Shown here one piece after another: positions 45,252 through 53,855 of a stretch of 64,000 nt of DNA. Position numbers and translations under genes: made by a program. The notes under the pieces were generated by a model. That model made no database searches, was not told the DNA's origin, and was given only the letters and a program-made list of their open reading frames with translations. Numbering within the stretch: position 1 is the first letter of the stretch; every line of letters begins with the position of its first letter. Where the stretch lies: the NCBI RefSeq assembly GCF_023155745.1, contig NZ_JAKNUS010000009.1:62001-126000 (forward strand), in the 5' to 3' direction. Source of the stretch: Microbacterium kunmingense (lineage in GTDB: Bacteria; Actinomycetota; Actinomycetes; Actinomycetales; Microbacteriaceae).

Positions 45252-47330
45252 TCACGCGTCGCGCGACCGCCAGAGCAGCCACACGAAGTACGGCGCGCCG
45301 ATCAGCGCGACGACCAGCCCCGCGGGCAGCTGCGCCGGAGCGATGATCGTCCGCCCGAGGGTGTCGGCGACGCCCACGAGCACCGCGCCGAGCAGCACCG
45401 CGACCGGGATCGACCGGCCGTGCTTCGCACCGACGAGCGCCCGGGCCGCGTGCGGCGCCACCAGTCCCACGAACCCGATCACGCCGACCGCGACGACGCC
45501 GAGCGCAGCGAGCACCGCCGCCGTCACGAGCAGCGCGAGGCGCGTGCGCTCGAGGCGGATGCCGACGAGCTTCGGGGTGTCCTCATCCATCGCGAGAATG
45601 TCGAGGTCGCGGCGGCGCACGAGCGCGAACGGCAGCGCGATGGCGAGCACGATCGCGAGCGGAATCACCTGCTCCCAGACGCGCCCGTACGTGGTGCCCG
45701 ACAGCCACGTGTAGATGCGCGGCGTGTCCCACGGGTTCGCGCGCAGCAGCACGAAGGTCGTGAGCGCCACCGCACCGTACGAGACGCCGATGCCGATGAG
45801 GATGAACCGGTCGGCGCTCAGACCACCCCGCCACGCCAGGGCATAGACCAGTGCGAACGCCAGGAGCCCTCCGCCGACGGCGGCCACCAGCATCCCGAGA
45901 TTGCTCGCCGTGGCACTCGTCACGACCAGCACCGCACCCAGGCCGGCACCGCCCGTGATGCCGAGAAGGCCGGGCTCTGCGAGCGGATTGCGGCTGACCG
46001 CCTGCGTGATGCTGCCCGACAGCCCGAGCGCGGCGCCCGCGACGACGGCGGCGACGACGCGCGGAGCGCGCTCGTCCAGCGCGAACGCAACGAGCGGGGG
46101 CGCGGAGTCGGTGAGCCACAGCACGATATCGCCGGTGAGCAGGCGGGTGCTGCCGAGCAGCATCCCGGCGAGCACCACCCCGCCGAGGACGAGCGCCGAC
46201 GCGGCGACGACGATGACGAACCGGCGCGGGGTGCGCACGCCGATGCGCATCGACGGGGGCCGGCGGGTGGGGCCCGAGTCGCGCAGGCGCCGCGCCATCA
46301 CGACGAGCACGATCGCCCCGAACACGGTGGTCGCGACCCCGGTCGGCACCGCGATGGCGCCCTCGGCGCCGATGAGGGCGCGCAGCAGCGCGTCGGCGAG
46401 GATGACGACGATCGCGCCGATCACACCCGACAGCGGGATCAGCAGCAGGTGCCGCCCGAGCGCCGGCACCACCCGCACGAGCAGCCGCGCGAGCACGGGG
46501 GCGCAGAGGCCGACGAATCCGATGGGGCCGGCGAGGGTGACGGCGGTGGCGGTGAGCAGCACCGAGATGAGGATGCCGGCGACCCGCGTCGCGCGGATCG
46601 GCACCCCCAGCGACGAGGCAGTGTCATCGCCGAGGGCGAGGACGTCGAGGCGGCGCGAGAGCACGAGGGCGAGGACGAGCGCGAGGACGACGACCGGCGC
46701 CGCGCGCAGGAACGCCTCGAGGCCGAGCTGCGAGAGGCTGCCGCTCCCCCACGCCAGCAGGCCCTTGGTCTCTTCGGAGAACAGGACCAGGAGCGCCGAG
46801 GTGCCGGCCTGGAACGCGAGCGCCAAGGCCGATCCGGCAAGGACGAGCCGGGTGGTCGAGGTGCCGGCTCCCCCGGCAAGGCCCAGCACGAGCGCCGCGG
46901 CGGCGAGCCCGCCGACGAAGGCGACGACCCCCGACGCCCAGAACGGCACCGCGATGCCGAACGCCGCCACGGCGGTGATCGCCAGGTACGACCCGGCGGT
47001 GACCCCGAGGGTGTCGGGCGAGGCGAGGGCGTTCCGCGACAGCGACTGCATGAGCAGGCCCGCGACGCCGACCGCGACGCCGACCGCGACCCCGGCTGCC
47101 AGGCGCGGGATGCGCGACCCCCAGAGCACGTCGGCGTCGGCGAAGACCGCGCCGCTCGTCCCCTGCGTCAGATGCCAGCCCGCGGAGAGGACGAGCACCA
47201 CGAAGAGCGCGGCGAGCACGCCGAGCCCGAGGGCGGTCGATGAGCGAGGGGCGTGGGGCGCAGCATCCGTCCGGTCTGCACCCTGGGCCCGGGAGCCTGG
47301 AGCCCCCTCGCTCACCGACCGCATGTTCAC
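45252..47330 (-). CDS. Iron/siderophore ABC permease, two FecCD units fused
   Basis: 692 residues, about twice the length of a normal FecCD permease. Each half carries the family pattern: first half RIPRLAAGVAVGVAVGVAGLLMQSLSRNALASPDTLGVTAGS.. with LAGPIGFVGLCAPVLARLLV, second half RAPRVVAAVVAGAALGLSGSITQAVSRNPLAEPGLLGITGGAGLG.. with IGFVGLVAPHAARALVGAKHGRSIPVAVLLGAV. The fusion resembles FhuB, so one chain replaces the usual FecC-FecD dimer. The GTG at 47330 overlaps the binding-protein stop (GTGA); an ATG at 47324 is an alternative. Confidence 0.95.
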   Translation of the reverse strand: MNMRSVSEGAPGSRAQGADRTDAAPHAPRSSTALGLGVLAALFVVLVLSAGWHLTQGTSGAVFADADVLWGSRIPRLAAGVAVGVAVGVAGLLMQSLSRNALASPDTLGVTAGSYLAITAVAAFGIAVPFWASGVVAFVGGLAAAALVLGLAGGAGTSTTRLVLAGSALALAFQAGTSALLVLFSEETKGLLAWGSGSLSQLGLEAFLRAAPVVVLALVLALVLSRRLDVLALGDDTASSLGVPIRATRVAGILISVLLTATAVTLAGPIGFVGLCAPVLARLLVRVVPALGRHLLLIPLSGVIGAIVVILADALLRALIGAEGAIAVPTGVATTVFGAIVLVVMARRLRDSGPTRRPPSMRIGVRTPRRFVIVVAASALVLGGVVLAGMLLGSTRLLTGDIVLWLTDSAPPLVAFALDERAPRVVAAVVAGAALGLSGSITQAVSRNPLAEPGLLGITGGAGLGAVLVVTSATASNLGMLVAAVGGGLLAFALVYALAWRGGLSADRFILIGIGVSYGAVALTTFVLLRANPWDTPRIYTWLSGTTYGRVWEQVIPLAIVLAIALPFALVRRRDLDILAMDEDTPKLVGIRLERTRLALLVTAAVLAALGVVAVGVIGFVGLVAPHAARALVGAKHGRSIPVAVLLGAVLVGVADTLGRTIIAPAQLPAGLVVALIGAPYFVWLLWRSRDA

Positions 47331-48364
47331 CGGGTGATGGCGGCGACGTACGCGTCGATGATCTGCTCGGCCGAGCGGGGGCCGCCGAAGGTCCAGATGC
47401 CGGCGGGGAACGCGGTGACGCGGCCCTCGGCGACGGCCGGGATCGATGCCCACGCCGGGTTCGACTCGGCGGCGTCGATGAAGCTCTCGTAGTCGGGGTC
47501 TTCGGTGCCGGTGTAGAAGAAGTTGGCGTCGCCGACCGTCGTCATGCCCTCGATGTCGGTCTGGCCGAGGCCGTAGGCGGGGTCGACCTCGCCGGTCCAG
47601 GCGTTGGTGAGGCCGAGCTCCTCGCCCAGCTCGCCGACGAGCGAGCCCTGCCCGAAGGGGCGGATCGAGACGTTGCCGCCGTCGACGTAGCCGTCGATGT
47701 AGACGAAGTCGGAGACCTCGGGCGTGGCACCCTCGACCTCGGCCTTGGCGTCGGCGAGGTGCTGCTCGAACTTCTCGGTGACGACCTCGGCGCGCTCCTC
47801 GCGGCCGGTCGCCTGCGCGATCAGGTCGAAGGTGTCGAGCATCTGCGCGATCGGGTCTTCGGCGTTCGCGCCGATGGTGGCGAGAACGGGGATGCCGTAC
47901 TCCTCGAGCTGGTCGATGATCGCATCGTCGCGGGTATACGCCTCGACGATCACCAGGTCGGGCTCGGTGGCGAAGAGGGCGTCGAGGTTCGGCTCCTGGC
48001 GGGTGCCGACGCTCTCGACGCTCTCGGGAAGCTCTTCGGCGGAGTTCCACGTGCGGTACCCGTCGGCGTCGGCCACCGCGACCGGGGTGAGGCAGAGGGT
48101 GAGCACGTCTTCGATCTGCTGCCACTCGAGCACCGCGACCCGCTCAGCGGGCTGGTCGAGGGTGACCGTGCGGCCGAAGGCGTCGGTCAGCTCGACCGGG
48201 CCGGTGGAGGTCGTCGTGGTGTCGTCGGCGCAGCCCTCGCTCGTGGAGGTCGCGGCTGCGCCGCTGGCGTCGGCGGCCGGGGTGCTCTGCGTGGTACCGC
48301 AGCCGGTGACCGCGAGGGCGAGGGCTGCGGCGCCGGCGAGGGCGGCGAGGGGCTTCTTGGTCAT
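47327..48364 (-). CDS. Iron-siderophore substrate-binding lipoprotein
   Basis: 345 residues. Signal peptide with lipobox AVTGCG (Cys near residue 22), then a Thr/Ser/Ala linker, then a periplasmic-binding (FecB/TroA) fold: PVELTDAFGRTVTLDQPAERVAVLEWQQIEDVLTL, PNLDALFATEPDLVIVEAYTRDD and C-terminal GRVTAFPAGIWTFGGPRSAEQIIDAYV. It delivers ferric siderophore or a related chelate to the fused permease. The ATG at 48364 follows GGAG; an in-frame ATG at 48376 adds four residues. Confidence 0.94.
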   Translation of the reverse strand: MTKKPLAALAGAAALALAVTGCGTTQSTPAADASGAAATSTSEGCADDTTTTSTGPVELTDAFGRTVTLDQPAERVAVLEWQQIEDVLTLCLTPVAVADADGYRTWNSAEELPESVESVGTRQEPNLDALFATEPDLVIVEAYTRDDAIIDQLEEYGIPVLATIGANAEDPIAQMLDTFDLIAQATGREERAEVVTEKFEQHLADAKAEVEGATPEVSDFVYIDGYVDGGNVSIRPFGQGSLVGELGEELGLTNAWTGEVDPAYGLGQTDIEGMTTVGDANFFYTGTEDPDYESFIDAAESNPAWASIPAVAEGRVTAFPAGIWTFGGPRSAEQIIDAYVAAITR

Positions 48365-48466
48365 GACGGACTCCATCGATGGGTGGGGGGGTGCGGTGAA
48401 GAGAAGAGCGGATGCCGGGGCGCGGCGCCGTGCGGGCGGTGGGCCTGTGAGGCGTCGGCGTCGGCG

Positions 48467-49348
48467 TCAGGCGGAGACGGCGTGCAGGTGGCGCGTGACG
48501 GCTTGGGCGCGGGCCCTGTTCCGGGCGTCGTGGCGGCCACGCGGAATCACGCGGACGCGCCCCGTTGCGGCATCCACTTCTGTATCGATGGCGAACTCGT
48601 AGACCTCGGTGAGGTTCGCCGCGGTGAGCACGTCGTCGGGGGTGCCGGCGGCGTGAACGCGCCCGCGGCTCATCAGCACGACCTCGTCGGCGATGAGGGC
48701 CGCGTGGTCGAGGTCGTGGAGCACGACGCCGACGGCGGTCCCGTGGTCGGCAAGGTCGCAGATGAGGTCGAGCGTCTCGACCTGGTAGCGCAGGTCGAGG
48801 TGATTGGTGGGCTCGTCCAGGAGCAGGATGCCGGTGCCCTGCGCGAGCGCGGTGGCCAGCCACACGCGCTGGAGCTCGCCGCCGGAGAGCTCGTCGACGG
48901 GGCGGTGCTCCATGGCGAGAAGCCCGGTGAGGCGGAGGGCGTGGTCGATGGCCGCGCGATCGGCGTCGCTGAGACCGGCGAAGCGGCTGCGGTGCGGGTG
49001 GCGGCCGTGGGCGACGATGTCGCGCACCTCAAGGCCCGAGGGGTGGGGGCGCGACTGCGACAGCATGGCGACGGCCTTGGCGAACTCCTTGGCTGAAAGG
49101 GTGCCGGCGTCGCGGGGACCGGCGGGGGTGTCGACGTGGACGTCGCCGGCGTCGATGCGGTGGAGGCGCGCGAGCGCGCGGAGCGCGGTGGACTTGCCGC
49201 TGCCGTTCGGGCCGATGAGAGCCGTGACCACGCCGGGGCGGAGGTGGAGCGACACGTCGTGCACCACGCGGGTGCGACCGTAGCTGAGGGCGAGGGAATC
49301 GCCGCGCAGCGCGCTCGTCGGTGTGGTCGTCTCGGTGTCGGTCCTCAC
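48467..49348 (-). CDS. Iron-siderophore ABC transporter ATP-binding protein
   Basis: 293 residues. Walker A GPNGSGKS at 46-53, Q-loop MLSQSRPHPSGLEVRDIVAHGRHPHRSRFAGLSD, signature ELSGGELQRVWLA, Walker B GILLLDEPTNHLDL and H-loop VLHDLDHAALIAD, all of FecE/FepC type. It is the first gene of the importer operon, with the binding protein and fused permease following. GTG at 49348; TAGGCT lies eight bases upstream and the promoter is covered by an iron box, so expression should rise when iron is scarce. Confidence 0.95.
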   Translation of the reverse strand: MRTDTETTTPTSALRGDSLALSYGRTRVVHDVSLHLRPGVVTALIGPNGSGKSTALRALARLHRIDAGDVHVDTPAGPRDAGTLSAKEFAKAVAMLSQSRPHPSGLEVRDIVAHGRHPHRSRFAGLSDADRAAIDHALRLTGLLAMEHRPVDELSGGELQRVWLATALAQGTGILLLDEPTNHLDLRYQVETLDLICDLADHGTAVGVVLHDLDHAALIADEVVLMSRGRVHAAGTPDDVLTAANLTEVYEFAIDTEVDAATGRVRVIPRGRHDARNRARAQAVTRHLHAVSA

Positions 49349-49349
49349 G

Positions 49350-49368
49350 TTAGGTGAGCCTAACCTAG
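49350..49368. promoter_or_regulatory. IdeR/DtxR-type iron box
   Basis: TTAGGTGAGCCTAACCTAG matches the 19-bp actinobacterial iron-box consensus TTAGGTTAGGCTAACCTAA at all but two or three positions. It starts 2 bp upstream of the GTG of the ATPase gene and covers the probable -10 box, so iron-loaded repressor would block transcription directly. Confidence 0.85.
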
Positions 49369-49880
49369 GGTCGCTGCGGGTTCAAACGGGGGTGCGGCGG
49401 GGTCTCTCGATCGCGAGAGATGGGGCGGTGTGGCGCGCGGCGTGGGCGCCCGGCGGCGCCGCGCGTTTCACCTTTCGTTCGTCACAGATGTACGCGCGGG
49501 CCGGGTCACGGCGTACATCTGCGACGAACGAAGGGCGAGCGGCACGGCGCCCCCGGCGGCCCCGACCCGGCACGCCCATCCCTCAGGGTTCGTTCGTCGC
49601 AGATGTACGCGGTCGGGGCCCGAGGGCGTACGTCTGCGACGAACGAACGCTCGGGGGTGGGGTGACTCGGGCCGAGCGCGGTGACACCGGCTGCACGCGC
49701 GCCGGCGCCGGGCCCCGGCGCCGAGCCGGCTCGCGGCGCCGCTGGCTTCGTTCGTCGGGCCCGCGCGGGGAGCGGTCAGCGTGCGCAGATCGGCGAGGTG
49801 TCGCATCCGGACCGTCGGGTCATTCGCGCGCGCCTGCTACCCCCGGACGAGCGAGCGGCGCAGCTAGCCGTAGGTGCTAC
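49369..49880. other. 512-bp gene-free stretch upstream of importer operon
   Basis: Contains two large palindromes (49473-49648) and, beyond 49650, GC-rich sequence without a supportable gene. A partial arm TTCGTTCGTCGGGC near 49748 may be a relic of a further copy. Open frames here are reads through the palindromes. Confidence 0.7.
49473..49648. repeat. Two palindromes of the TTCGTTCGTCGCAGATGTAC family
   Basis: First copy 49473-49532: arms of about 23 bp (TTTCGTTCGTCACAGATGTA side) with two mismatches. Second copy 49588-49648: arms GTTCGTTCGTCGCAGATGTA plus CGC and the complement, 22 of 23 paired. Each unit is about 60 bp, as in the other palindrome families of the window. Confidence 0.85.
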
Positions 49881-50951
49881 TCAGAACGCATACCGCACGC
49901 GGCAGTACGGGAGCTTCGCGCCGATGAGCGCCTCCAGCTGCGCGACGGCGGCGCTCTTCACGCCGTAGCGGTAGCGCACGTTCACCGCGCCGTTCTGCGA
50001 GAGCTTCGGCTCCTGGTTCTGAGGCGTCCACAGCAGCTCTTCGGCCTTCGGGTGCCATCCGAGGTTCACGTCATGGAGCTGCTCGTTGTGGGTGAGGAAG
50101 ATGACCTCGCACGCGAGCTGCGCCTTCGCCCGAGGATGCAGCGTGGCGTCGAGCTCGTCGAAGAGGGCCGTCCATTCCTCGATCCAGCCGGGGGTGAGGA
50201 TGACCGGTGAGAAGTTCACGTGCACCTCGAAGCCGGCGTCGACGAAGTCGTTGATGGCGGCGATGCGCTCGCTCATCGGCGAGGTGCGGATGTCGGTGAC
50301 CTTCGCCACGGCGTGCGGCATCAACGAGAAACGCACGCGGACCCGCCCTGCGGGATCCCAGTCGAGCAGTTCTCGGTTGACGAACTTCGTGGCGAAGGAT
50401 GCTTTCGCCGTCGGCGTCATCCGGAACAGCTCGCAGAGGTCACGGACGTTCTCGCTCAGCATCGCGTCGACCGAGCAGTCGCTGTTCTCGCCGATGTCGT
50501 ACACCCACGCGTCGGGGTCGCACTGGTTGGGTGTGGTCTTCTCGCCCCGCGCGGCGATGTGTCGCGCGAGGTGACGGGTGATCTGGTCGATGTTCGCGAA
50601 GACGGTGACCGGGTTGCTGTAGCCCTTTCGGCGCGGGACGTAGCAGTACGCGCAGGCCATGGCGCACCCATTGGCCGTCGACGGAGCGATGAAGTCGGCC
50701 GACCGTCCGTTCGTACGGGTGACGACGCTCTTCTTCACGCCGAGGACGAGCGCTTCGGTCTTGATCCGTACCCAGCGAGCGACGTTGGTCTCATCGCCGT
50801 GCACCTCGGGGATCTGCCAATGAGAGGCGACCGGCACGATATCGGCGTCGGGCCAGCGGGCGACGATCTCCTGGCCACGGGGCAGTTCGAGCGCGGCATC
50901 CTCGGCGTAGATGCGGCTGATCTGCAGCAGGGGCGCGGCGGTCTTGGGCAT
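49881..50951 (-). CDS. Radical SAM protein, spore photoproduct lyase-like
   Basis: 356 residues. The radical SAM cysteines are Cys96, Cys100 and Cys103 in TANGCAMACAYCYVPRRKGYSNPVTVFANI, the CxxxCxxC pattern that ligates a 4Fe-4S cluster. The rest (AKASFATKFVNRELLDWDP, VRFSLMPHAVAKVTDIRTSPMSERIAAINDFVDAGFEVHVNFSPVILTPGWIEEWTALFDEL) matches the spore-photoproduct-lyase family proteins found in non-sporulating actinobacteria. Classical members repair thymine photoproducts in spores. Whether this one repairs DNA or does another radical reaction is unknown. Confidence 0.88.
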   Translation of the reverse strand: MPKTAAPLLQISRIYAEDAALELPRGQEIVARWPDADIVPVASHWQIPEVHGDETNVARWVRIKTEALVLGVKKSVVTRTNGRSADFIAPSTANGCAMACAYCYVPRRKGYSNPVTVFANIDQITRHLARHIAARGEKTTPNQCDPDAWVYDIGENSDCSVDAMLSENVRDLCELFRMTPTAKASFATKFVNRELLDWDPAGRVRVRFSLMPHAVAKVTDIRTSPMSERIAAINDFVDAGFEVHVNFSPVILTPGWIEEWTALFDELDATLHPRAKAQLACEVIFLTHNEQLHDVNLGWHPKAEELLWTPQNQEPKLSQNGAVNVRYRYGVKSAAVAQLEALIGAKLPYCRVRYAF

Positions 50952-51072
50952 CTTGCCTGTCTACTCGGGGGGTCGGACACCGGGCTCGGATGGGACGGTT
51001 AGCCTACGAATCCGCGGGCCCCGCGAGCAGTCGACTGGATAATGCTTCCCCACGGATGCGAAGCTTCTCGTC

Positions 51073-51513
51073 ATGAAGCTTTCCAAGGTCGTGGCCGGTG
51101 CCGGCGTTCTCGCCGTGGCGGGCGCCATCGCCCTCACGATTGCTCCGATTCTTTCTTCTCCGGCGGCCGACCCGGCTCCGCCTGCCACGCGTGCCGCAGA
51201 GGCCGCATCGCCCACCGGATCCGCTGCACCCGAGCCGCTGACCGAACTGCCGGATTGGGCTCTCGAGTCCACCCCCTGGATCGTTTATCCGGAGGGCTTC
51301 CGCTGCATGGGGACCGAGGGCTGTCCGAACGATCACCGCGCCGCGTTCGGCGAGCCAGGAACACCGCTGCCCGTGCACGTAGAGGTCTACGACCCAGAGC
51401 GTCGCGACGGCCGACTGGTGTGGCCCCGCGAACAGTCCCCGGTCATGACGGAGGGCAACACCGAGCGTCTTGACGGCGACAGATCAGGTGTCCTGCCAGG
51501 CATTCACCCCTGA
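51073..51513 (+). CDS. Secreted or membrane-anchored protein, unknown
   Basis: 146 residues. MKLSKVVAGAGVLAVAGAIALTIAPIL is a signal peptide or anchor, followed by an Ala/Pro-rich stretch and a small domain with two cysteines (FRCMGTEGCPNDH) that could form one disulfide. The C-terminal 40 residues are charged and look unstructured. No ribosome site is strong, and no family is recognised. Lies between the radical SAM gene and the HNH protein gene. Confidence 0.6.
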   Translation: MKLSKVVAGAGVLAVAGAIALTIAPILSSPAADPAPPATRAAEAASPTGSAAPEPLTELPDWALESTPWIVYPEGFRCMGTEGCPNDHRAAFGEPGTPLPVHVEVYDPERRDGRLVWPREQSPVMTEGNTERLDGDRSGVLPGIHP

Positions 51514-51615
51514 GAGCCTCCACCCTGGAAGCCCGCTACCGCTCACCCAACGGGGTTCATCCTGTGGTTGAGGGTTTCGGGTGTGGATGTCGGAGGGTGG
51601 TGGGATGCTTCATAC

Positions 51616-53004
51616 ATGCGTTCGAACCCGCGGCTCACCCTCCTCAGCGACGAGGACCGTGGTGAGCTGAGCGGGGTGCTCACCCGGGTGGAGGCCGCGC
51701 AGGTGGCGCTCGCGGCTGCCGAAGCTGAGCAGGCGCGGGCGCTGGCTGAGGCGGGGGCGTTCGCGGCGCGGCTTGCGGAGGGGTCGTCTGCGGTGGTGCG
51801 GGACCGGGACATGGCGCTCCGGGGTGTGGCGGCGGAGATCGCGGCGGCGGTGCGGGTGTCCGACCGTGCGGTGCAACGCCAGATCGACTCCGCCTACACG
51901 CTCGTGAACGACTTCCCCGCGACGGTGCACTGTCTGGAGAAGGGGTTGCTCACTAGGGCGCATGTGGCGGTGGTGGAGGACATCGGCCGACGTATCCCCA
52001 CCGGGCTGAAGGGTGAGTTCGATCAGCTCGCCGCGGAGATCTGCCTCGATGAGACGCCGGGTCGTGCCCGGGCGGAGTTGGAGATCCTCGCGGAGCGGAT
52101 GCACCCGCGGACGTTGACGGAGCGGCACGAGGAGGCGTTTCGGGGGCGGAAGATCGTCCGGTACACGATCGGGGAGGGGATGTCGGAGCTGCGGTCTGCG
52201 CATTCCTCGGTGTTGATCGAGGGGATCTTCCAACGCGTCACCGACCAGGCCAACGCCGTCATCGCCGCCCGGGAACCGGGCTCGGGTGACACCCGGTCCC
52301 TGGACGAGGTGCGTGCGGACCTGTTCGCCGATATGCTCCTCACCGCCATCCCCACAAACGACCCCACCGGTGACCCCGTCGGTCCCGGTGGACGGCCGGG
52401 CGGGCTCGGCGCGATCAAAGCGAAGGTGCAGGTCGTGATCCCCGTCATGGCCCTCATGGGTAAGAGCGATGTCCCGTGCGATCTTGCCGGGGTGGGACCG
52501 ATCGATGCGGGAACCGCGAGGCTGCTGGCGGGGAACAGTTACGACACGTGGGAGCGGCTCCTCGTCCACCCGATCACGGGGTTGACGATGGCGGTGGACA
52601 CCTACCAGCGCACCACAGCCATGGACCGGTTCCTCAAAGGTCGGGACAAGCACTGCCGGTGGCCCGGCTGCCGCATGCCCGCCCGCAAGTGCGAGGTCGA
52701 CCACAACCACGACGCCGCGCTGGGTGGGAAGACGGAGATCTGCAACCTGTGCTGCCTGTGTCAACGACACCACAGCATGAAACAGTTCACCGCCTGGAAA
52801 GTGAAACAACTCGACGGCGGCGTCATCGAGTGGACCTCCCCGACCGGCCGGGTCTACATCGACAACCCACCCGGACACGGGGTGCATTTCACCCCGGAGG
52901 AGGATTTGCCTGAGGACGTGTGGGCGAATTGGACCAACCCCGGCATCGAGTTCCGCATCACCAGCGAACACCCCGACGACCCCCGAATACCCCCACCGTT
53001 CTGA
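51616..53004 (+). CDS. DUF222 and HNH endonuclease domain protein
   Basis: 462 residues. The N-terminal DUF222 domain covers about residues 10-320 (helical, with VRVSDRAVQRQIDSAYTLVNDFPATVHCLEKGLLTRAHVAVV). The HNH domain covers about 347-389: CRWPGCRMPARKCEVDHNHDAALGGKTEICNLCCLCQRHHSMK, with four zinc-binding cysteines and the His/Asn/His core. These proteins occur in many copies in actinobacterial genomes and are suspected mobile or defence-associated nucleases, though activity is unproven. The ATG at 51616 is preferred to the upstream start at 51568, which adds residues not typical of the family. Confidence 0.92.
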   Translation: MRSNPRLTLLSDEDRGELSGVLTRVEAAQVALAAAEAEQARALAEAGAFAARLAEGSSAVVRDRDMALRGVAAEIAAAVRVSDRAVQRQIDSAYTLVNDFPATVHCLEKGLLTRAHVAVVEDIGRRIPTGLKGEFDQLAAEICLDETPGRARAELEILAERMHPRTLTERHEEAFRGRKIVRYTIGEGMSELRSAHSSVLIEGIFQRVTDQANAVIAAREPGSGDTRSLDEVRADLFADMLLTAIPTNDPTGDPVGPGGRPGGLGAIKAKVQVVIPVMALMGKSDVPCDLAGVGPIDAGTARLLAGNSYDTWERLLVHPITGLTMAVDTYQRTTAMDRFLKGRDKHCRWPGCRMPARKCEVDHNHDAALGGKTEICNLCCLCQRHHSMKQFTAWKVKQLDGGVIEWTSPTGRVYIDNPPGHGVHFTPEEDLPEDVWANWTNPGIEFRITSEHPDDPRIPPPF

Positions 53005-53148
53005 CAACCCGCACCCTTCTGACAATCTGCGACCCGCGCTCTTGCGACTGTCGTGCGGGGCCACGGGCAGACCCTCGGCACGCGCGTCTCGCGACCGCGA
53101 CGGGGGGCCCGGCGGCATCGAGGAGCCAAGCGGTCATCGCGCGCCGAT

Positions 53149-53700
53149 TCAGGTCTCCGAACCGGTCACCGCCGCCTGGATCCGTCGAATATGCTCCGCA
53201 AGGTCACCGCGGGCGAGGAGGCCGGAGCCCAGTGGGCCGGCGCTGTCCTCTCCCAGCAGCGGAAGCCGCCGGAGCGCGTCCCGCGCCGCCGCCGACAGGT
53301 CTAAGATCTGCCAACGGACCTCCTCACCCGAAGCGGCGGCAGCGTCCGCGTCGTCGGGCGCCGCCAACCCGGCGGCTATCGCCGCGTAGGCGGCGGCCCC
53401 CAGCGCGTGCGCCCCCATATGCGCCACCCCCGCCGCCTGCGCAGCCGCGCGGGCCGCCGCCACCGCAGCAGCATCGCCCACCCCGGAAGCGGCCCGACCG
53501 GCCACGAAGCGCCGCCGGATCTCCCCAACCGCGTCCAACGTCCCCACGGCGAACCCGCGGGCACGAGCAATCGCGTCGCGCGGGCGGGGATCATCCGGAA
53601 CGACGCGTTCGAAAAGCGGCAGCACCCGCTCCGCGCAATCGGCCGCCCACGCAGCGACAATGCGGCGGTGGTGCTCATCGAGCGCCTGCGGCGACACCAT
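53149..53700 (-). CDS. Imm5-like immunity protein
   Basis: 183 residues, almost entirely alpha-helical and Ala-rich. The N-terminal ALDEHHRRIVAAWAADCAERVLPLFERVVPDDPRPRDAIARARGFAVG and the later VAAARAAAQAAGVAHMGAHALGAAAYAA match the 'putative immunity protein' (Imm5-type) family, which neutralises polymorphic toxins in other systems. No toxin gene is recognisable nearby; the HNH protein is adjacent and convergent. ATG at 53700, with GAGG upstream. A 26-codon frame at 53708-53788 ends just before it and could be a leader, with little support. Confidence 0.65.
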   Translation of the reverse strand: MVSPQALDEHHRRIVAAWAADCAERVLPLFERVVPDDPRPRDAIARARGFAVGTLDAVGEIRRRFVAGRAASGVGDAAAVAAARAAAQAAGVAHMGAHALGAAAYAAIAAGLAAPDDADAAAASGEEVRWQILDLSAAARDALRRLPLLGEDSAGPLGSGLLARGDLAEHIRRIQAAVTGSET

Positions 53701-53855
53701 CTCGACCTCATCCGCCTTCGCATACGACGAGCATGGCGCCGCGGTCGCCGGCGATGTCCCCCACATCCACGGCGTCGAGAGTCCTCATGTCACCATGGTG
53801 CACTCCGCCACACTCGGGCCGAAGCCGCCGAAGCCGCCGAAGCGGCCGGCGCGGT

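Noticed and set aside
49369..49880. Short frames over the large palindromes near the iron importer
   Set aside because: They translate the stems and give Arg/Ala-rich sequence without ribosome sites.
53708..53788. 26-codon frame just upstream of the Imm5-like gene
   Set aside because: Weak start, no ribosome site and no resemblance to known leaders. Mentioned only as a possibility in that gene's entry.
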